From NCBI GenBank assembly GCA_903880015.1, contig CAIRNS010000029.1, positions 1 through 64,000 of the forward strand: 64,000 nt of DNA, read 5' to 3'. Below the pieces are notes generated by a model. It had not been told where the DNA came from and searched no databases. It saw nothing but the letters and a program-made list of their open reading frames with translations. This document shows positions 43,030 through 53,231 of this stretch, one piece after another; the first letter of the stretch is position 1, and each line of letters opens with the position of its first letter. The translations under genes were made by a program, and so were the position numbers. The stretch comes from an uncultured Elusimicrobia bacterium (GTDB taxonomy: Bacteria > Elusimicrobiota > Endomicrobiia > Endomicrobiales > CAIRNS01).

Positions 43030-44106
43030 ATGCTTTTGTACCGATATCTATCCCGCGAATTTATTAAACCGTTGATTTTTAGCACCGCCAGTTTTGGCGG
43101 ATTAGTTATGATTTCCGAGTTTTTTCGGGAGTTAAATTATTATCTCGAGAAAAAAGTTAATTTCATCGATGTTTTCGCCTATCTTTTGTGCAATCTTCCC
43201 TGGTGGTGCATTCAAGTATTGCCGGTCTCCGTCCTGTTGGCAGTGTTGTTTTCGCTGGGCGATCTTGCGCGCCATAACGAGATAACCGCGGTTAAGGCAT
43301 CCGGAGTTAATCTGTGGAAGATCATACTGCTCTTTATGCTGGGCGGATTGCTGATCGGCGTCAGTGATTTTGCCGTACGGGAACTGGTTATCCCCCACAC
43401 AGTGCGCCTTGCGGAAGTTATCCGTGACACCCGCATTCACCGCGAAGACGCATCCGACCATTATCAATATTACAATCATGTCGTCACTTTGCCGGGCAAC
43501 GGCAGAATGACAATCGGATATCTCAACCTCAAAACAAAGACAATGACCGCGGTCGTCATTGACTATTTCGACGACAACGACGAGCTTCGGCGGCAAGTTG
43601 TCGCTGCGTCAGCTGATTGGGTTAACGACGATTGGAGTTTTCGCCAGGGCGTCGAACGCATTTTCACGCCAGCCGGCAGCGAAGATCATCCGTTTTCGCA
43701 GCAGAACAATATCATGAAGGTCCCCCCGGATGCCTTTGTTGTTAAACATTTGCGCCCCGAACTGATGAATACGCGGGCTTTTTTCCGGTATATAAAAACC
43801 TTTGAGCTGATTGGCGCTCCCGTGCAAAACGAAAAGATACAACTACACCAGCGGTTTGCGGCAGTTTTCAGCCACATGATCGTGATGTGCATCGGCATAC
43901 CCTTCGCGCTGGGGTTGGGAAGCCGGCACGGGAAATTGATTAGTTTTACGTTTGCGCTTATTTTTGCGTTTATCTATTGGGGATTGCAGGCAGTCGGACA
44001 ATCACTAGGCGAGAATAAAATTATTTCCCCGCTTATGGCAGCGTGGCTTGCTAATATTATTTTTGCGTGGATTGGTTTGTGGATGATTGCAAAGGTAGAC
44101 AAATAA
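43030..44106 (+). CDS. lptG: LptF/LptG family LPS export permease (YjgP/YjgQ), second copy
   Basis: A 358-aa partner permease with the same architecture: three N-terminal transmembrane helices, the motif SLGDLARHNEITAVKASGVN facing the LptB ATPase, a periplasmic jellyroll and three C-terminal helices with IPFALGLGSRHGK. LptF and LptG form the transmembrane dimer of LptB2FG. LptB, LptC, LptA and LptD are not in the window. The gene ends only 17 nt from the convergent M6 protease gene. Confidence 0.88.
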   Translation: MLLYRYLSREFIKPLIFSTASFGGLVMISEFFRELNYYLEKKVNFIDVFAYLLCNLPWWCIQVLPVSVLLAVLFSLGDLARHNEITAVKASGVNLWKIILLFMLGGLLIGVSDFAVRELVIPHTVRLAEVIRDTRIHREDASDHYQYYNHVVTLPGNGRMTIGYLNLKTKTMTAVVIDYFDDNDELRRQVVAASADWVNDDWSFRQGVERIFTPAGSEDHPFSQQNNIMKVPPDAFVVKHLRPELMNTRAFFRYIKTFELIGAPVQNEKIQLHQRFAAVFSHMIVMCIGIPFALGLGSRHGKLISFTFALIFAFIYWGLQAVGQSLGENKIISPLMAAWLANIIFAWIGLWMIAKVDK

Positions 44107-44123
44107 TTCATATACATCTGGAT

Positions 44124-45791
44124 TTATCGGATGATGGCGAGTTTTCCGGTTTTGGTTATGGTGTCCGCTTTTACACGGTAGAGATAAATACCGGGTGCAA
44201 CATCTTCGTTGGACTCATTCTTGCCGTTCCAATCACATTCATACACCCACTTATTGTTAACTGATTTATCCAAGCGCAACAAAAATGTATCTTTGTTAAA
44301 TGATGCCACTTTCTCGCCGGCAATAGTATAAATGTCCAAAAAAATACTTTCTGGCGGACGGGTTGCCTGGAAGACCACCGTCGTTATCACACCGCTGGCG
44401 GAACGCGGATGAGGGTGTCCTGCCCCCGAGGGGTTAGGATAATTGGTTAATTTGTCTATGCTTGCCTCCGGCAATACCACAATTTTCTTAAAACTGGCGT
44501 CCGCGCGTCCTGACTGAAGAATAATATCAGCGATTGCTATGTCGGTAACACCACCACTAAAAGTATTTGACCGAGGCGAAACAAAGGATGAACCAGCGAC
44601 AAAAGCGTCACTGGGGTGCCCGGGTGCTTTAAAGGAACCGGCAGCAGGGACAAGAGCAACGCCGCGGTGCGGCACCCCGCTGTTGACATCATTGTTCGAT
44701 AACCGCGTCGCATTAAGCGCAATAGCGTCATCAATATGCCATATGACGATACCGGAGCCAGGAGCAGTTAAATCATATTTCATGCGCGTGGAATCCGGAT
44801 TACGGTATTCGGCAATAAAATACTCTGTGGAAACAGCACTGTCAATCGGTATCTTGTAATAACCGGTTGTCTGTGCGGTTTCAATGTCGCCAAATTCAAT
44901 TTTCTTGCTGTCTGAGAGCAAGCGGGTAGGCAAATCGACATATTTAAGAAAGTTTTTAGACCATACATCCAAATGAGGAGGGTTACCCGAATTATCTGTA
45001 CCGTAAGGATAATCCATTAAACTCCATGCGCCCATAGTGCTGGTGCCCCCAGCATTGGTGGTATCATAGAGGTCAGGAAGCGCCAGTTGATGGCCAAACT
45101 CATGACAGATAACCCCCAACTGCGTATAGCTGGGGGCAGATACAGCAGCCGGGACTACCGTAAACCCGTCAAATGTCTTCGGGCCGGTACCGGCGGAATT
45201 AAGCGCCTGCGGGTCATACATTGACCACAAATCAGCTGAATCCCCCGATTCTTCTTCTCCCGCCCCGGCATGGTAAATCATCAGATAATCATAATCGGAA
45301 TATCCCGCACCCGGAGGCGAGGGCATACCAGCCGTAGCGTCTGTAAACAGCCGCGTTAAATCAGCATCTGTTTCATTGTTGTAGGAACCAACGTTTTTCG
45401 GAAGAGTCACGCTGGTGGTCACCGTCGCCGTAACGGTGAACAGCGTATATGAATTCTCATAGTAGTAATTGCGCATGGATGAAAAAAATGTCGCTGCATC
45501 CGTCAAGTAAGAAGCCGGTAAACTAGGTCCACTCCCGGGAAATTGCACGGGTATAACCAATATCTTTTTTGTTGTAGCTGTCAGTAATGCTTTTTCACCC
45601 GCCATCCGTATCGCGCCTTTCATCTGAAGAGATAGGCGCATCTTCTCCCCCATAGAACGACACGATTTGAATGCAACTGGCTTTTGATGGGTAGCCCCTC
45701 CCCGATTGATAGGCGGCGCAGCAAAAAGAAAATCATGCCCCATAATAATCGTCGCAAAAAGAAGCAATAAACCAACCAATATTCTATTCAT
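44124..45791 (-). CDS. Secreted M6-family metalloprotease with T9SS-type C-terminal sorting domain
   Basis: A 555-aa secreted protease. The signal peptide (1-24) is followed by the M6 catalytic domain with the zinc motif HEFGHQLALPDLYD (His230, Glu231, His234, plus Asp240). The C-terminal 90 residues start with NYPNPSG and run through LDIYTIAGEKVASF to NEDVAPGIYLYRVKAD and TGKLAII. This is the FlgD-like/type A sorting domain recognised by type IX secretion. With a SprA-like gene and a PorV-like gene close by, it is a likely T9SS cargo. It converges with lptG. Confidence 0.88.
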   Translation of the reverse strand: MNRILVGLLLLFATIIMGHDFLFAAPPINRGGATHQKPVAFKSCRSMGEKMRLSLQMKGAIRMAGEKALLTATTKKILVIPVQFPGSGPSLPASYLTDAATFFSSMRNYYYENSYTLFTVTATVTTSVTLPKNVGSYNNETDADLTRLFTDATAGMPSPPGAGYSDYDYLMIYHAGAGEEESGDSADLWSMYDPQALNSAGTGPKTFDGFTVVPAAVSAPSYTQLGVICHEFGHQLALPDLYDTTNAGGTSTMGAWSLMDYPYGTDNSGNPPHLDVWSKNFLKYVDLPTRLLSDSKKIEFGDIETAQTTGYYKIPIDSAVSTEYFIAEYRNPDSTRMKYDLTAPGSGIVIWHIDDAIALNATRLSNNDVNSGVPHRGVALVPAAGSFKAPGHPSDAFVAGSSFVSPRSNTFSGGVTDIAIADIILQSGRADASFKKIVVLPEASIDKLTNYPNPSGAGHPHPRSASGVITTVVFQATRPPESIFLDIYTIAGEKVASFNKDTFLLRLDKSVNNKWVYECDWNGKNESNEDVAPGIYLYRVKADTITKTGKLAIIR

Positions 45792-45828
45792 AATTATTTA
45801 ATAATCTTTAACTTAAAATCCGCCCCAG

Positions 45829-45896
45829 CCCTCCTTTGCAAAAGGAGGGAGTTTGCGGCAATATCCTTACCCCCCCCTTTGCAAAGGGAGATTCAG
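45829..45896. repeat. Paired GC-rich palindromes with TTTGCAAA core
   Basis: The first unit CCCTCCTTT-GCA-AAAGGAGGG is a perfect 9-bp hairpin. The second, CCCTTTGCAAAGGG (45877-45890), is a perfect 14-nt palindrome flanked by C and G runs. Both share the same core, so they look like two copies of one dispersed repeat. They lie between the M6 protease start and the terminator of the PorV-like gene. Confidence 0.6.
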
Positions 45897-45922
45897 GGGG
45901 ATTTGATGTGTTCTGTTTGCTT

Positions 45923-45965
45923 AAAAAAATGAAGACGCGAAACGACTTGGTCGTTTCGCGTCTTC
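45923..45965 (-). terminator. Strong intrinsic terminator after the PorV-like gene
   Basis: A perfect 16-bp stem GAAGACGCGAAACGAC / GTCGTTTCGCGTCTTC with a 3-nt loop, followed on the minus strand by ATTTTTTT (45929-45923). It lies 23 nt past the stop codon of the PorV-like gene. Confidence 0.92.
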
Positions 45966-45987
45966 GTATTAAGTATGCGAAAACAAC

Positions 45988-47571
45988 CTATTTCTTCTTT
46001 GCTGACGGTACCGATAACTTATCCGGCAGCGCTGCGGCCGGTTTTGCGACAGGCGGAGCAGGCGTTATTGCAGGAACTACCGCTGGGGTTGTTGCCGTCG
46101 CCGGCGATTGAACGGGAACCACAGCTGCCGGAGCAACAGGAACAACAGGCGTCACAGGGGATACAACCGGCATCACCGGGGTGACCGTTGTCGAGGTGAC
46201 GGGGTTAGTCACACTCGTCGGCGGGACAAGTATTTGCCCCGTTGTCGGAGCAATCAAATCAACCGCAGGTGCCGGAGATATATTTTTAACAGGAACTGGT
46301 TTTGTCGCCTTCTTTACAACTACATCCTCTTCGGACTTTACATCATTGCCGTATGCCCGGCCTTTAGCGTCGCCCCAGCTCAGAGCGAGCGTTATCTGGT
46401 GATTCCATTCAGGCAACTGTCCGGCAAATCTGCCGGTTTCATCAGCCCAGTAGGCATAATCTGCACGCAACCCAAGGTAAGGAACGCGCAATCCGCCACC
46501 GAATGTCGGATAACCGGAATTAAAGCCGCCCCGGACGGAGATTGGGCCAAAGCGCATTTCGGCGCCCATATGCACTTTCTTCCAGCCGGTATCATCAAAA
46601 AGGCGCTCATCGGTATTTAAAATATCGCGAATATCACCGACAAAAACAATGCGGTCGTGAGTATTAATCGCTTTGCCCGGCCAATATGCGATTTTTGACG
46701 GGATATACGCTACACCGGTGTTCCACTGTGAGTTTATCATCCCGGTATAAGCTGCTTTATCCAGTTGACCTGCTTTTGAAGCGGTTACTTTGTCGTATTT
46801 TATAGTCGTACCACCCACATCCGTGATCTGCAATCCAAGATTCCAGCGCGTGGTCGGCTGATACATTGCGCCCAAATCCATACCATATCCATCACCGCTT
46901 TGAAGCTGAGGATTAAAGTTCTGGAATTCAAGAACTGATTTATTGAGTTCTTCAATTTTGTTGCGGGAAATAGCTTTAAGTGTCGTACCGATGGACGCCT
47001 TCCCAGGTAAGTAAGGGACACTATTAAACTGGTGCGCCAGAGGAATAGCCGCAACCGCATCAATATTGCCGAATACACTTATGCTGGGAATTATCAAACT
47101 GCGGTTAAACTGAAAACCGATTTCTGCCTGAGCGAATATTCCGGCGCCCCAGGTAATGTTCTTGTTGCCCGTCAAATAACTCGTATTGGGCAAACCGACT
47201 CTGACGCGGGGGCGATAGGTCGTTATACGATCATTGATAACATTGAGAAGATCAATCTTTTTCTGATTCGTCAACTTATCAAAGTTTTCAAGATCAGTTT
47301 TATTATCCTGATAAAAATTGTAAAAATTCAGGACATCTTCGCTGATGTTAATCGGTATTTCAAATGCAACAAACTGACTTCCCTGTCGCTGGGTCAACCC
47401 CGCGGGATTGTAGAAAATTGCATTCTGATCGTCGCTGAGCGCGACAAACGCACCACCCATGCCGAGCGGACGGACACCACGAAAGAACACCGGCGTCTCG
47501 GCAGCAATTACGGTCGCGCTTAACAGGGTAGCTGTGATTGAAAGACAAATAAAGCGTTTAATTGTTTGCAT
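45988..47571 (-). CDS. PorV/PorQ-family (FadL-like) outer-membrane barrel protein with a Pro/Val-rich tail
   Basis: A 527-aa protein with a signal peptide (1-23). The mature protein opens with the family signature RPLGMGGAFVALSDDQNAIFYNPAGL, typical of PorV/UPF0164 barrels. About 390 residues of beta-barrel follow, including NLGLQITDVGGTTIKYDK and YLGLRADYAYWADETGR. In Bacteroidota PorV shuttles T9SS cargo from SprA to the sortase PorU. Unusually, the last 110 residues are a low-complexity tail of Pro, Val, Ala and Thr ending in a basic KKK. It is co-directional with a TPR lipoprotein 15 nt upstream. GGGGAGAG precedes the ATG. Confidence 0.82.
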   Translation of the reverse strand: MQTIKRFICLSITATLLSATVIAAETPVFFRGVRPLGMGGAFVALSDDQNAIFYNPAGLTQRQGSQFVAFEIPINISEDVLNFYNFYQDNKTDLENFDKLTNQKKIDLLNVINDRITTYRPRVRVGLPNTSYLTGNKNITWGAGIFAQAEIGFQFNRSLIIPSISVFGNIDAVAAIPLAHQFNSVPYLPGKASIGTTLKAISRNKIEELNKSVLEFQNFNPQLQSGDGYGMDLGAMYQPTTRWNLGLQITDVGGTTIKYDKVTASKAGQLDKAAYTGMINSQWNTGVAYIPSKIAYWPGKAINTHDRIVFVGDIRDILNTDERLFDDTGWKKVHMGAEMRFGPISVRGGFNSGYPTFGGGLRVPYLGLRADYAYWADETGRFAGQLPEWNHQITLALSWGDAKGRAYGNDVKSEEDVVVKKATKPVPVKNISPAPAVDLIAPTTGQILVPPTSVTNPVTSTTVTPVMPVVSPVTPVVPVAPAAVVPVQSPATATTPAVVPAITPAPPVAKPAAALPDKLSVPSAKKK

Positions 47572-47586
47572 GTCGTTCTCTCCCCT

Positions 47587-48420
47587 TTATAGATAGTCAG
47601 TGTTGATATCCGCAAGCGTAACTCCCGCAAGGGACGACTGTGATTTCAAGTTGGTCAGCAATGCATCGACATCTTTCTTGATGTCAGCGACAGAAGAATC
47701 ATTGCCCAGATTAAGTTTTTCATATACAGTTTTCAAGCGTTGAAACGCACTGGCAATATCTTTAGAAGCATCAACCATGACCTGTTGCTCAGCGGCCGTA
47801 AGACCCGACTTGATGTTCACAAAAGTATAATCGGAATTTACGGTGAAAATACCCGCATCCTGAACATTAGTCGCGGCACGCAGTATAAGACAGAATGCCG
47901 TGTTAATATTGGCATCAGCACTGTCAGGGGCTATAACACCGTCCGCTGTCCCCTTTATAATTTTTGGCAAAAGGTCGCTCTGCAAGACCCTGGCAACCGC
48001 CGCTCTAATTTTGGGCAGGTTATCAATAATCGATTGAGGCAGAATGTTAGTCGCAGGCGCACTGGCTTTCGCAATGGTGCTTAATGCCGGCGTGAGATGA
48101 TTGACTGATGGCGCACTTGTTTGTTTAACCAGATTGGCGACTAACGCGGAAATATCCAAACCAGACTCCGCAAGAGTAGAAGAGGAATACCCATAAATCG
48201 CCTCGGTGCTTGAAGGGTCAGCGTCAAGAATTTTTTTATAATACTCAAGAGCTTTTACATAATCTTTTGCTTGAAAAGCCGCATATGCATCTGCAGCCAA
48301 CGATTTTACATCCGAACTGGACCCTGCTTTATGCGCAGACCCAAAGAGATTGTTCTTACCACAACCGGTTAATCCTGCAAACAATAAACACATCAACAAT
48401 ACTGACACTATTCTGGACAT
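47587..48420 (-). CDS. TPR-containing lipoprotein
   Basis: A 277-aa protein with a signal peptide and lipobox LTGC (Cys20). One TPR-like repeat is clear at about 42-75 (DAYAAFQAKDYVKALEYYKKILDADP). The rest is helical and not recognised, ending LAGVTLADINTDYL. It is probably an outer-membrane lipoprotein scaffold. AGGAGGAGG lies 5 nt before the ATG. It is co-transcribed with the PorV-like gene (15-nt gap), so it may be an accessory of that barrel. Confidence 0.75.
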   Translation of the reverse strand: MSRIVSVLLMCLLFAGLTGCGKNNLFGSAHKAGSSSDVKSLAADAYAAFQAKDYVKALEYYKKILDADPSSTEAIYGYSSSTLAESGLDISALVANLVKQTSAPSVNHLTPALSTIAKASAPATNILPQSIIDNLPKIRAAVARVLQSDLLPKIIKGTADGVIAPDSADANINTAFCLILRAATNVQDAGIFTVNSDYTFVNIKSGLTAAEQQVMVDASKDIASAFQRLKTVYEKLNLGNDSSVADIKKDVDALLTNLKSQSSLAGVTLADINTDYL

Positions 48421-48526
48421 GTTTTCCTCCTCCTAAATGACTTCTTTTCTTTCTGTTATCCCTATCTTTAAATTCTGTCATCCTCGAATGGTTCTATCGG
48501 GGATATGGTTTTAGTTTTATGTAAAA

Positions 48527-49795
<1,269 letters not shown>

Positions 49796-49808
49796 TCAAT
49801 TATACTAG

Positions 49809-50987
49809 TTATTTACCGGCTTCACTACGCAGTTTGATGACCATGTTCAGCTCTTCCCAAGTAAACCCGGGAGCGCGGCGACCAAAATGGCCGTATGAGG
49901 CCGTCTTGCCGTAAATCGGCCGTCTTAGTTTTAGATATTCAATAATACCCCGCGGTGTCAGCGGGAAGAGTTTGCGAACGATGCGGGAAATCTCTTTATC
50001 AGCTATGCGCGCCGTATCATGCGTGTCTATCATGACGGAAACTGGGTCAGCAACGCCGATTGCATATGCCAATTGCACCGTGCAGCGCTCAGCCAAGCCA
50101 GCGCCAACAACATTCTTGGCAATGTGGCGCGCCATATAGCAGGCACTGCGGTCAACTTTCGTGGGGTCTTTTCCCGAAAATGCGCCGCCACCGTGTGCAG
50201 CCATACCGCCGTAGGTGTCAACGATAATCTTGCGCCCGGTAACACCAGCATCGCCCTGCGGGCCACCGACGACAAACTTTCCGGTCGGATTAACAAAATA
50301 TTTCGTTTTGCTGTCAACCCATTTCCCCACGATAGGCATGATAACCGTTTTGATAATCTCTTTGCGCGATGCCTCTGTGATCTTCTTTCCGGTGCGGTCA
50401 AGAATCTCTTCGGTATGCTGGGAGGATACGACAACCGTGTCAACGCGGACCGGCTTGCCATTCTTGTATTCAACCGTTACTTGGGATTTGCCATCCGGAC
50501 CAAGATACTTAAGAATGCCCTTTTTGCGCACTTCGGTGAGACGAAGCGCCAGTTTATGCGCCAACATTATCGGCAGAGGCATTAATTCCGGGGTTTCCTT
50601 GCAGGCATAGCCAATCATCAACCCTTGGTCGCCGGCGCCGCCGGTGTCAACACCCTGCGAAATATCAGGCGACTGCGCGTGAATAGCATTAAGAATCGCG
50701 CAAGTTTTATAGTCAAAACCATACTTTGCATCGTTATATCCTATATCATTGATGACCTTGCGGGTAATTGCGTGAACATCAATGTTCGCTTTAGTGGTAA
50801 TTTCACCGCCCACGATAACCAATCCCATGGAAATAAAGGTTTCACAGGCCACTCTACCGATGGGATCCTGGCGAAGCACCTCGTCAAGAACACCGTCTGA
50901 TATCTGGTCGCACACTTTATCCGGATGGCCTTCAGTAACTGACTCTGATGTAAAAACAAAATCCTTACCCTTCTGTGTGTCGTTCAT
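49809..50987 (-). CDS. metK: S-adenosylmethionine synthetase
   Basis: A 392-aa enzyme making S-adenosylmethionine from methionine and ATP. It has the ATP-binding segment [32 protein letters not shown], the P-loop-like [17 protein letters not shown] and [10 protein letters not shown]. It precedes ahcY. No SAM-type riboswitch is recognisable in the 63-nt upstream gap. Confidence 0.97.
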   Translation of the reverse strand: MNDTQKGKDFVFTSESVTEGHPDKVCDQISDGVLDEVLRQDPIGRVACETFISMGLVIVGGEITTKANIDVHAITRKVINDIGYNDAKYGFDYKTCAILNAIHAQSPDISQGVDTGGAGDQGLMIGYACKETPELMPLPIMLAHKLALRLTEVRKKGILKYLGPDGKSQVTVEYKNGKPVRVDTVVVSSQHTEEILDRTGKKITEASRKEIIKTVIMPIVGKWVDSKTKYFVNPTGKFVVGGPQGDAGVTGRKIIVDTYGGMAAHGGGAFSGKDPTKVDRSACYMARHIAKNVVGAGLAERCTVQLAYAIGVADPVSVMIDTHDTARIADKEISRIVRKLFPLTPRGIIEYLKLRRPIYGKTASYGHFGRRAPGFTWEELNMVIKLRSEAGK

Positions 50988-51050
50988 TTCTAAACTTCTC
51001 CTTTTTCTATTAACAAATTCACATTGAATAGGGATCTAAACCAATATGTG

Positions 51051-52079
51051 CTAGTCAATGTTGAGAACTGCACCTTCAAAAACGGAAATATCAGCTGAAA
51101 CTTTAGCATCATAACCGATGATGCAGTTGTCCAGATGTACATTTTTAGCAACAGTAACTTTTTCCCACAATATCGAGTTATAAATTGCCGCTTTTTCACC
51201 GATGGTGGTATGATCACCTACCGTCGAATATTTACCGATTATAGCATTTTTTCCGATAAAACAATAGTCACCAATTACACACGGCGCATGCAGTTGAACC
51301 CCCGTGCCGATGGTGGTGCCTTTCCCTACCCAAATCCCCGGCTTAATCTGCGTCCCGGGGATTTCAATTTTAAGTTTCCGGTCCAAAGCGTCACGGACTC
51401 CCTTTTTATATTCGGCAAGATTACCCACATCGGTCCAATATTCATCCATGACATAGCCGAATATTCGTTTTTTCTTCTTAAGCAGGTCAGGCCACATCTG
51501 ACTGCCGAAATCATAAAAAGTATCGGCAGGAATATAGCGGAACACTTCGGGCTCCAATATATACATCCCAGTGTTGACCGTATTGGCAAACACATCGCTC
51601 CAACTGGGTTTCTCAATGAAGCGTTTTATCCGACCGCCTTTATCGGTTAAGGTTACGCCATAATCGAATTTGGTATCAATGGCTTTGATAACCATCGTTG
51701 CCAAAGCTTTGTTTTTTTTATGAAATGCAATGGCTTTGGTCAAATCGATATCGGTCAACCCGTCACCGGACATAACGACAAATGTCGAATCAAATAAATC
51801 TTCCATCTTTTTGACGCCGCCGGCAGTGCCGAGCAAACTTTTTTCCGTTGAATAGGTTATATGAATTTTATGGCGGGCACCTGTGCCAAAATGTTTTTTG
51901 ATGATAGCCGGGTAGGAATGCAGATTTACAACTACCGAACGGATTCCGTGGGCAATTAAATTTTCGATGGTATGTTCCAAGACCGGTTTATTAACAACCG
52001 GGACCATCGGTTTGGGGATTGCGTAGGTTAACGGGCGTAAACGCGTTCCGGCACCGGCAGCCATTACAAATGCTTTCAC
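51051..52079 (-). CDS. Sugar-1-phosphate nucleotidyltransferase with hexapeptide-repeat domain (copy 1)
   Basis: A 342-aa NTP_transferase protein. The nucleotide-binding start is MKAFVMAAGAGTRLRPLTYA, the substrate loop VMSGDGLTDID and the metal Asp region follow, and the C-terminal third (about 245-340) is a left-handed beta-helix of hexapeptide repeats (GKGTTIGTGVQLHAPCVIGD). The family makes NDP-sugars such as GDP-mannose or dTDP/UDP-glucose; the base and sugar cannot be fixed from sequence. It is a paralogue of the next gene upstream, both serving the polysaccharide locus. Confidence 0.88.
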   Translation of the reverse strand: MKAFVMAAGAGTRLRPLTYAIPKPMVPVVNKPVLEHTIENLIAHGIRSVVVNLHSYPAIIKKHFGTGARHKIHITYSTEKSLLGTAGGVKKMEDLFDSTFVVMSGDGLTDIDLTKAIAFHKKNKALATMVIKAIDTKFDYGVTLTDKGGRIKRFIEKPSWSDVFANTVNTGMYILEPEVFRYIPADTFYDFGSQMWPDLLKKKKRIFGYVMDEYWTDVGNLAEYKKGVRDALDRKLKIEIPGTQIKPGIWVGKGTTIGTGVQLHAPCVIGDYCFIGKNAIIGKYSTVGDHTTIGEKAAIYNSILWEKVTVAKNVHLDNCIIGYDAKVSADISVFEGAVLNID

Positions 52080-52120
52080 AAATGTCCTCCGTTAAACTAC
52101 TGTTTGAATTATTGCTTCAG

Positions 52121-52150
52121 ACGGGCGGACGCGAGCCCCGCCCCTACGAA
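52121..52150. repeat. Short GC-rich repeat (single copy of the 55.7-kb inverted-repeat arm)
   Basis: ACGGGCGGACGCGAGCCCCG followed by CCCCTACGAA matches the right arm of the inverted-repeat element at 55809-55823 with its inner GGCGGACGC. It lies in the 96-nt gap between the two nucleotidyltransferase genes. It is one dispersed copy of a small intergenic repeat. Confidence 0.6.
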
Positions 52151-52175
52151 TTAAAATGGCACACCTGCGGTATAA

Positions 52176-53231
52176 TTACAATTTTGAATAGCGGGTGATT
52201 GTTGTTTTGTCGCCCAGCACGGTGCCGGGGCTGATGACGGCATTGGGCTCAACGACACAGTGTTTGCCGATCAATACTTTCTCAAGCCGAACGCCTTCGC
52301 CGATGCGCGTACCATCGAGAATAACTGAATCAGAAATAACTGTTCCTTTACCAATGGTAACGCCGTTGCCCAGCGATACCGCACCGGAGAAAGTGACTGT
52401 GTCGTCGATAATAACACTATCGCCGCACACTAGCGTTCCATCGCACTGCAAATTGTCGCCAAATTTCACATTCTTGCCGGCGGAGACATTTTTCATGCAC
52501 TTCTTGCCCGCAATGGCTACCTTAATCCGGTTTGCCATAATATCCGCATGCGCCTGCATATATTTTTCGACTGTACCGATGTCCATCCAATAATAAGGCG
52601 CGGTGTATCCAAATAATGGAAAATTTTGTTCAAGCAGTGAAGGGAAGAGCCCGCGCTCAACCGAATAATGGACGCCGGCAGGGATATGTTCTAACGCAAG
52701 GGGTTCAAAGAGGTATATACCTGCGTTAATCGTATTGCAGGTGACTTCTTCCCATGAGGGTTTTTCAAGAAACTGCCCAATCTTTCCGTTTTTGTCCGTC
52801 TCTATCAAGCCATAGGCGGTAGGATCTTTGACGCGGGTCAGCGCAATAGAAACGCACGCTTTCTTTGCGCGGTGATAGGCAATAAACTTCGTCACATCAA
52901 TATCGGTTAAAATATCACCGTTTAAAATGAGCGTGGTTCCCTTGAGCGCATGCATCGCGTTGCGGATAGCTCCACCCGTCCCCAAGGGAGATTTTTCATG
53001 CACATAGCGGATGGTAATACCCCATTTTTCCCCCGTGCCGAAATAGTCCTTAAAAGACCGCGGAAGATAGGAAACACAAAAAACCACATCGGTAATTCCA
53101 TGGCGTTTAAGCAAATCTATCTGATACTCAAGGAACGGTTTATTGAGGATGGGAAGAAGGGGTTTTGGCGTCACGCAGGTCAAAGGGCGTAATCGGGTAC
53201 CCATCCCGCCAATCAATATAAGAGCTTTCAT
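52176..53231 (-). CDS. Sugar-1-phosphate nucleotidyltransferase with hexapeptide-repeat domain (copy 2)
   Basis: A 351-aa NTP_transferase: MKALILIGGMGTRLRPLTCV at the N-terminus, LILNGDILTDIDV for metal/substrate binding, and a C-terminal left-handed beta-helix (about 255-345; SLGNGVTIGKGTVISDSVIL). It resembles mannose-1-phosphate guanylyltransferases with a C-terminal acyltransferase-like helix. The frame is open to 53294, but ATG 53231 gives the family start and overlaps the epimerase stop by 4 nt. It is paralogous to the 51.0-52.1 kb gene. Confidence 0.9.
   Translation of the reverse strand: MKALILIGGMGTRLRPLTCVTPKPLLPILNKPFLEYQIDLLKRHGITDVVFCVSYLPRSFKDYFGTGEKWGITIRYVHEKSPLGTGGAIRNAMHALKGTTLILNGDILTDIDVTKFIAYHRAKKACVSIALTRVKDPTAYGLIETDKNGKIGQFLEKPSWEEVTCNTINAGIYLFEPLALEHIPAGVHYSVERGLFPSLLEQNFPLFGYTAPYYWMDIGTVEKYMQAHADIMANRIKVAIAGKKCMKNVSAGKNVKFGDNLQCDGTLVCGDSVIIDDTVTFSGAVSLGNGVTIGKGTVISDSVILDGTRIGEGVRLEKVLIGKHCVVEPNAVISPGTVLGDKTTITRYSKL

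Noticed and set aside
50988-51050. A SAM riboswitch upstream of metK
   Set aside because: The gap is only 63 nt and shows no recognisable aptamer or terminator/antiterminator pair.
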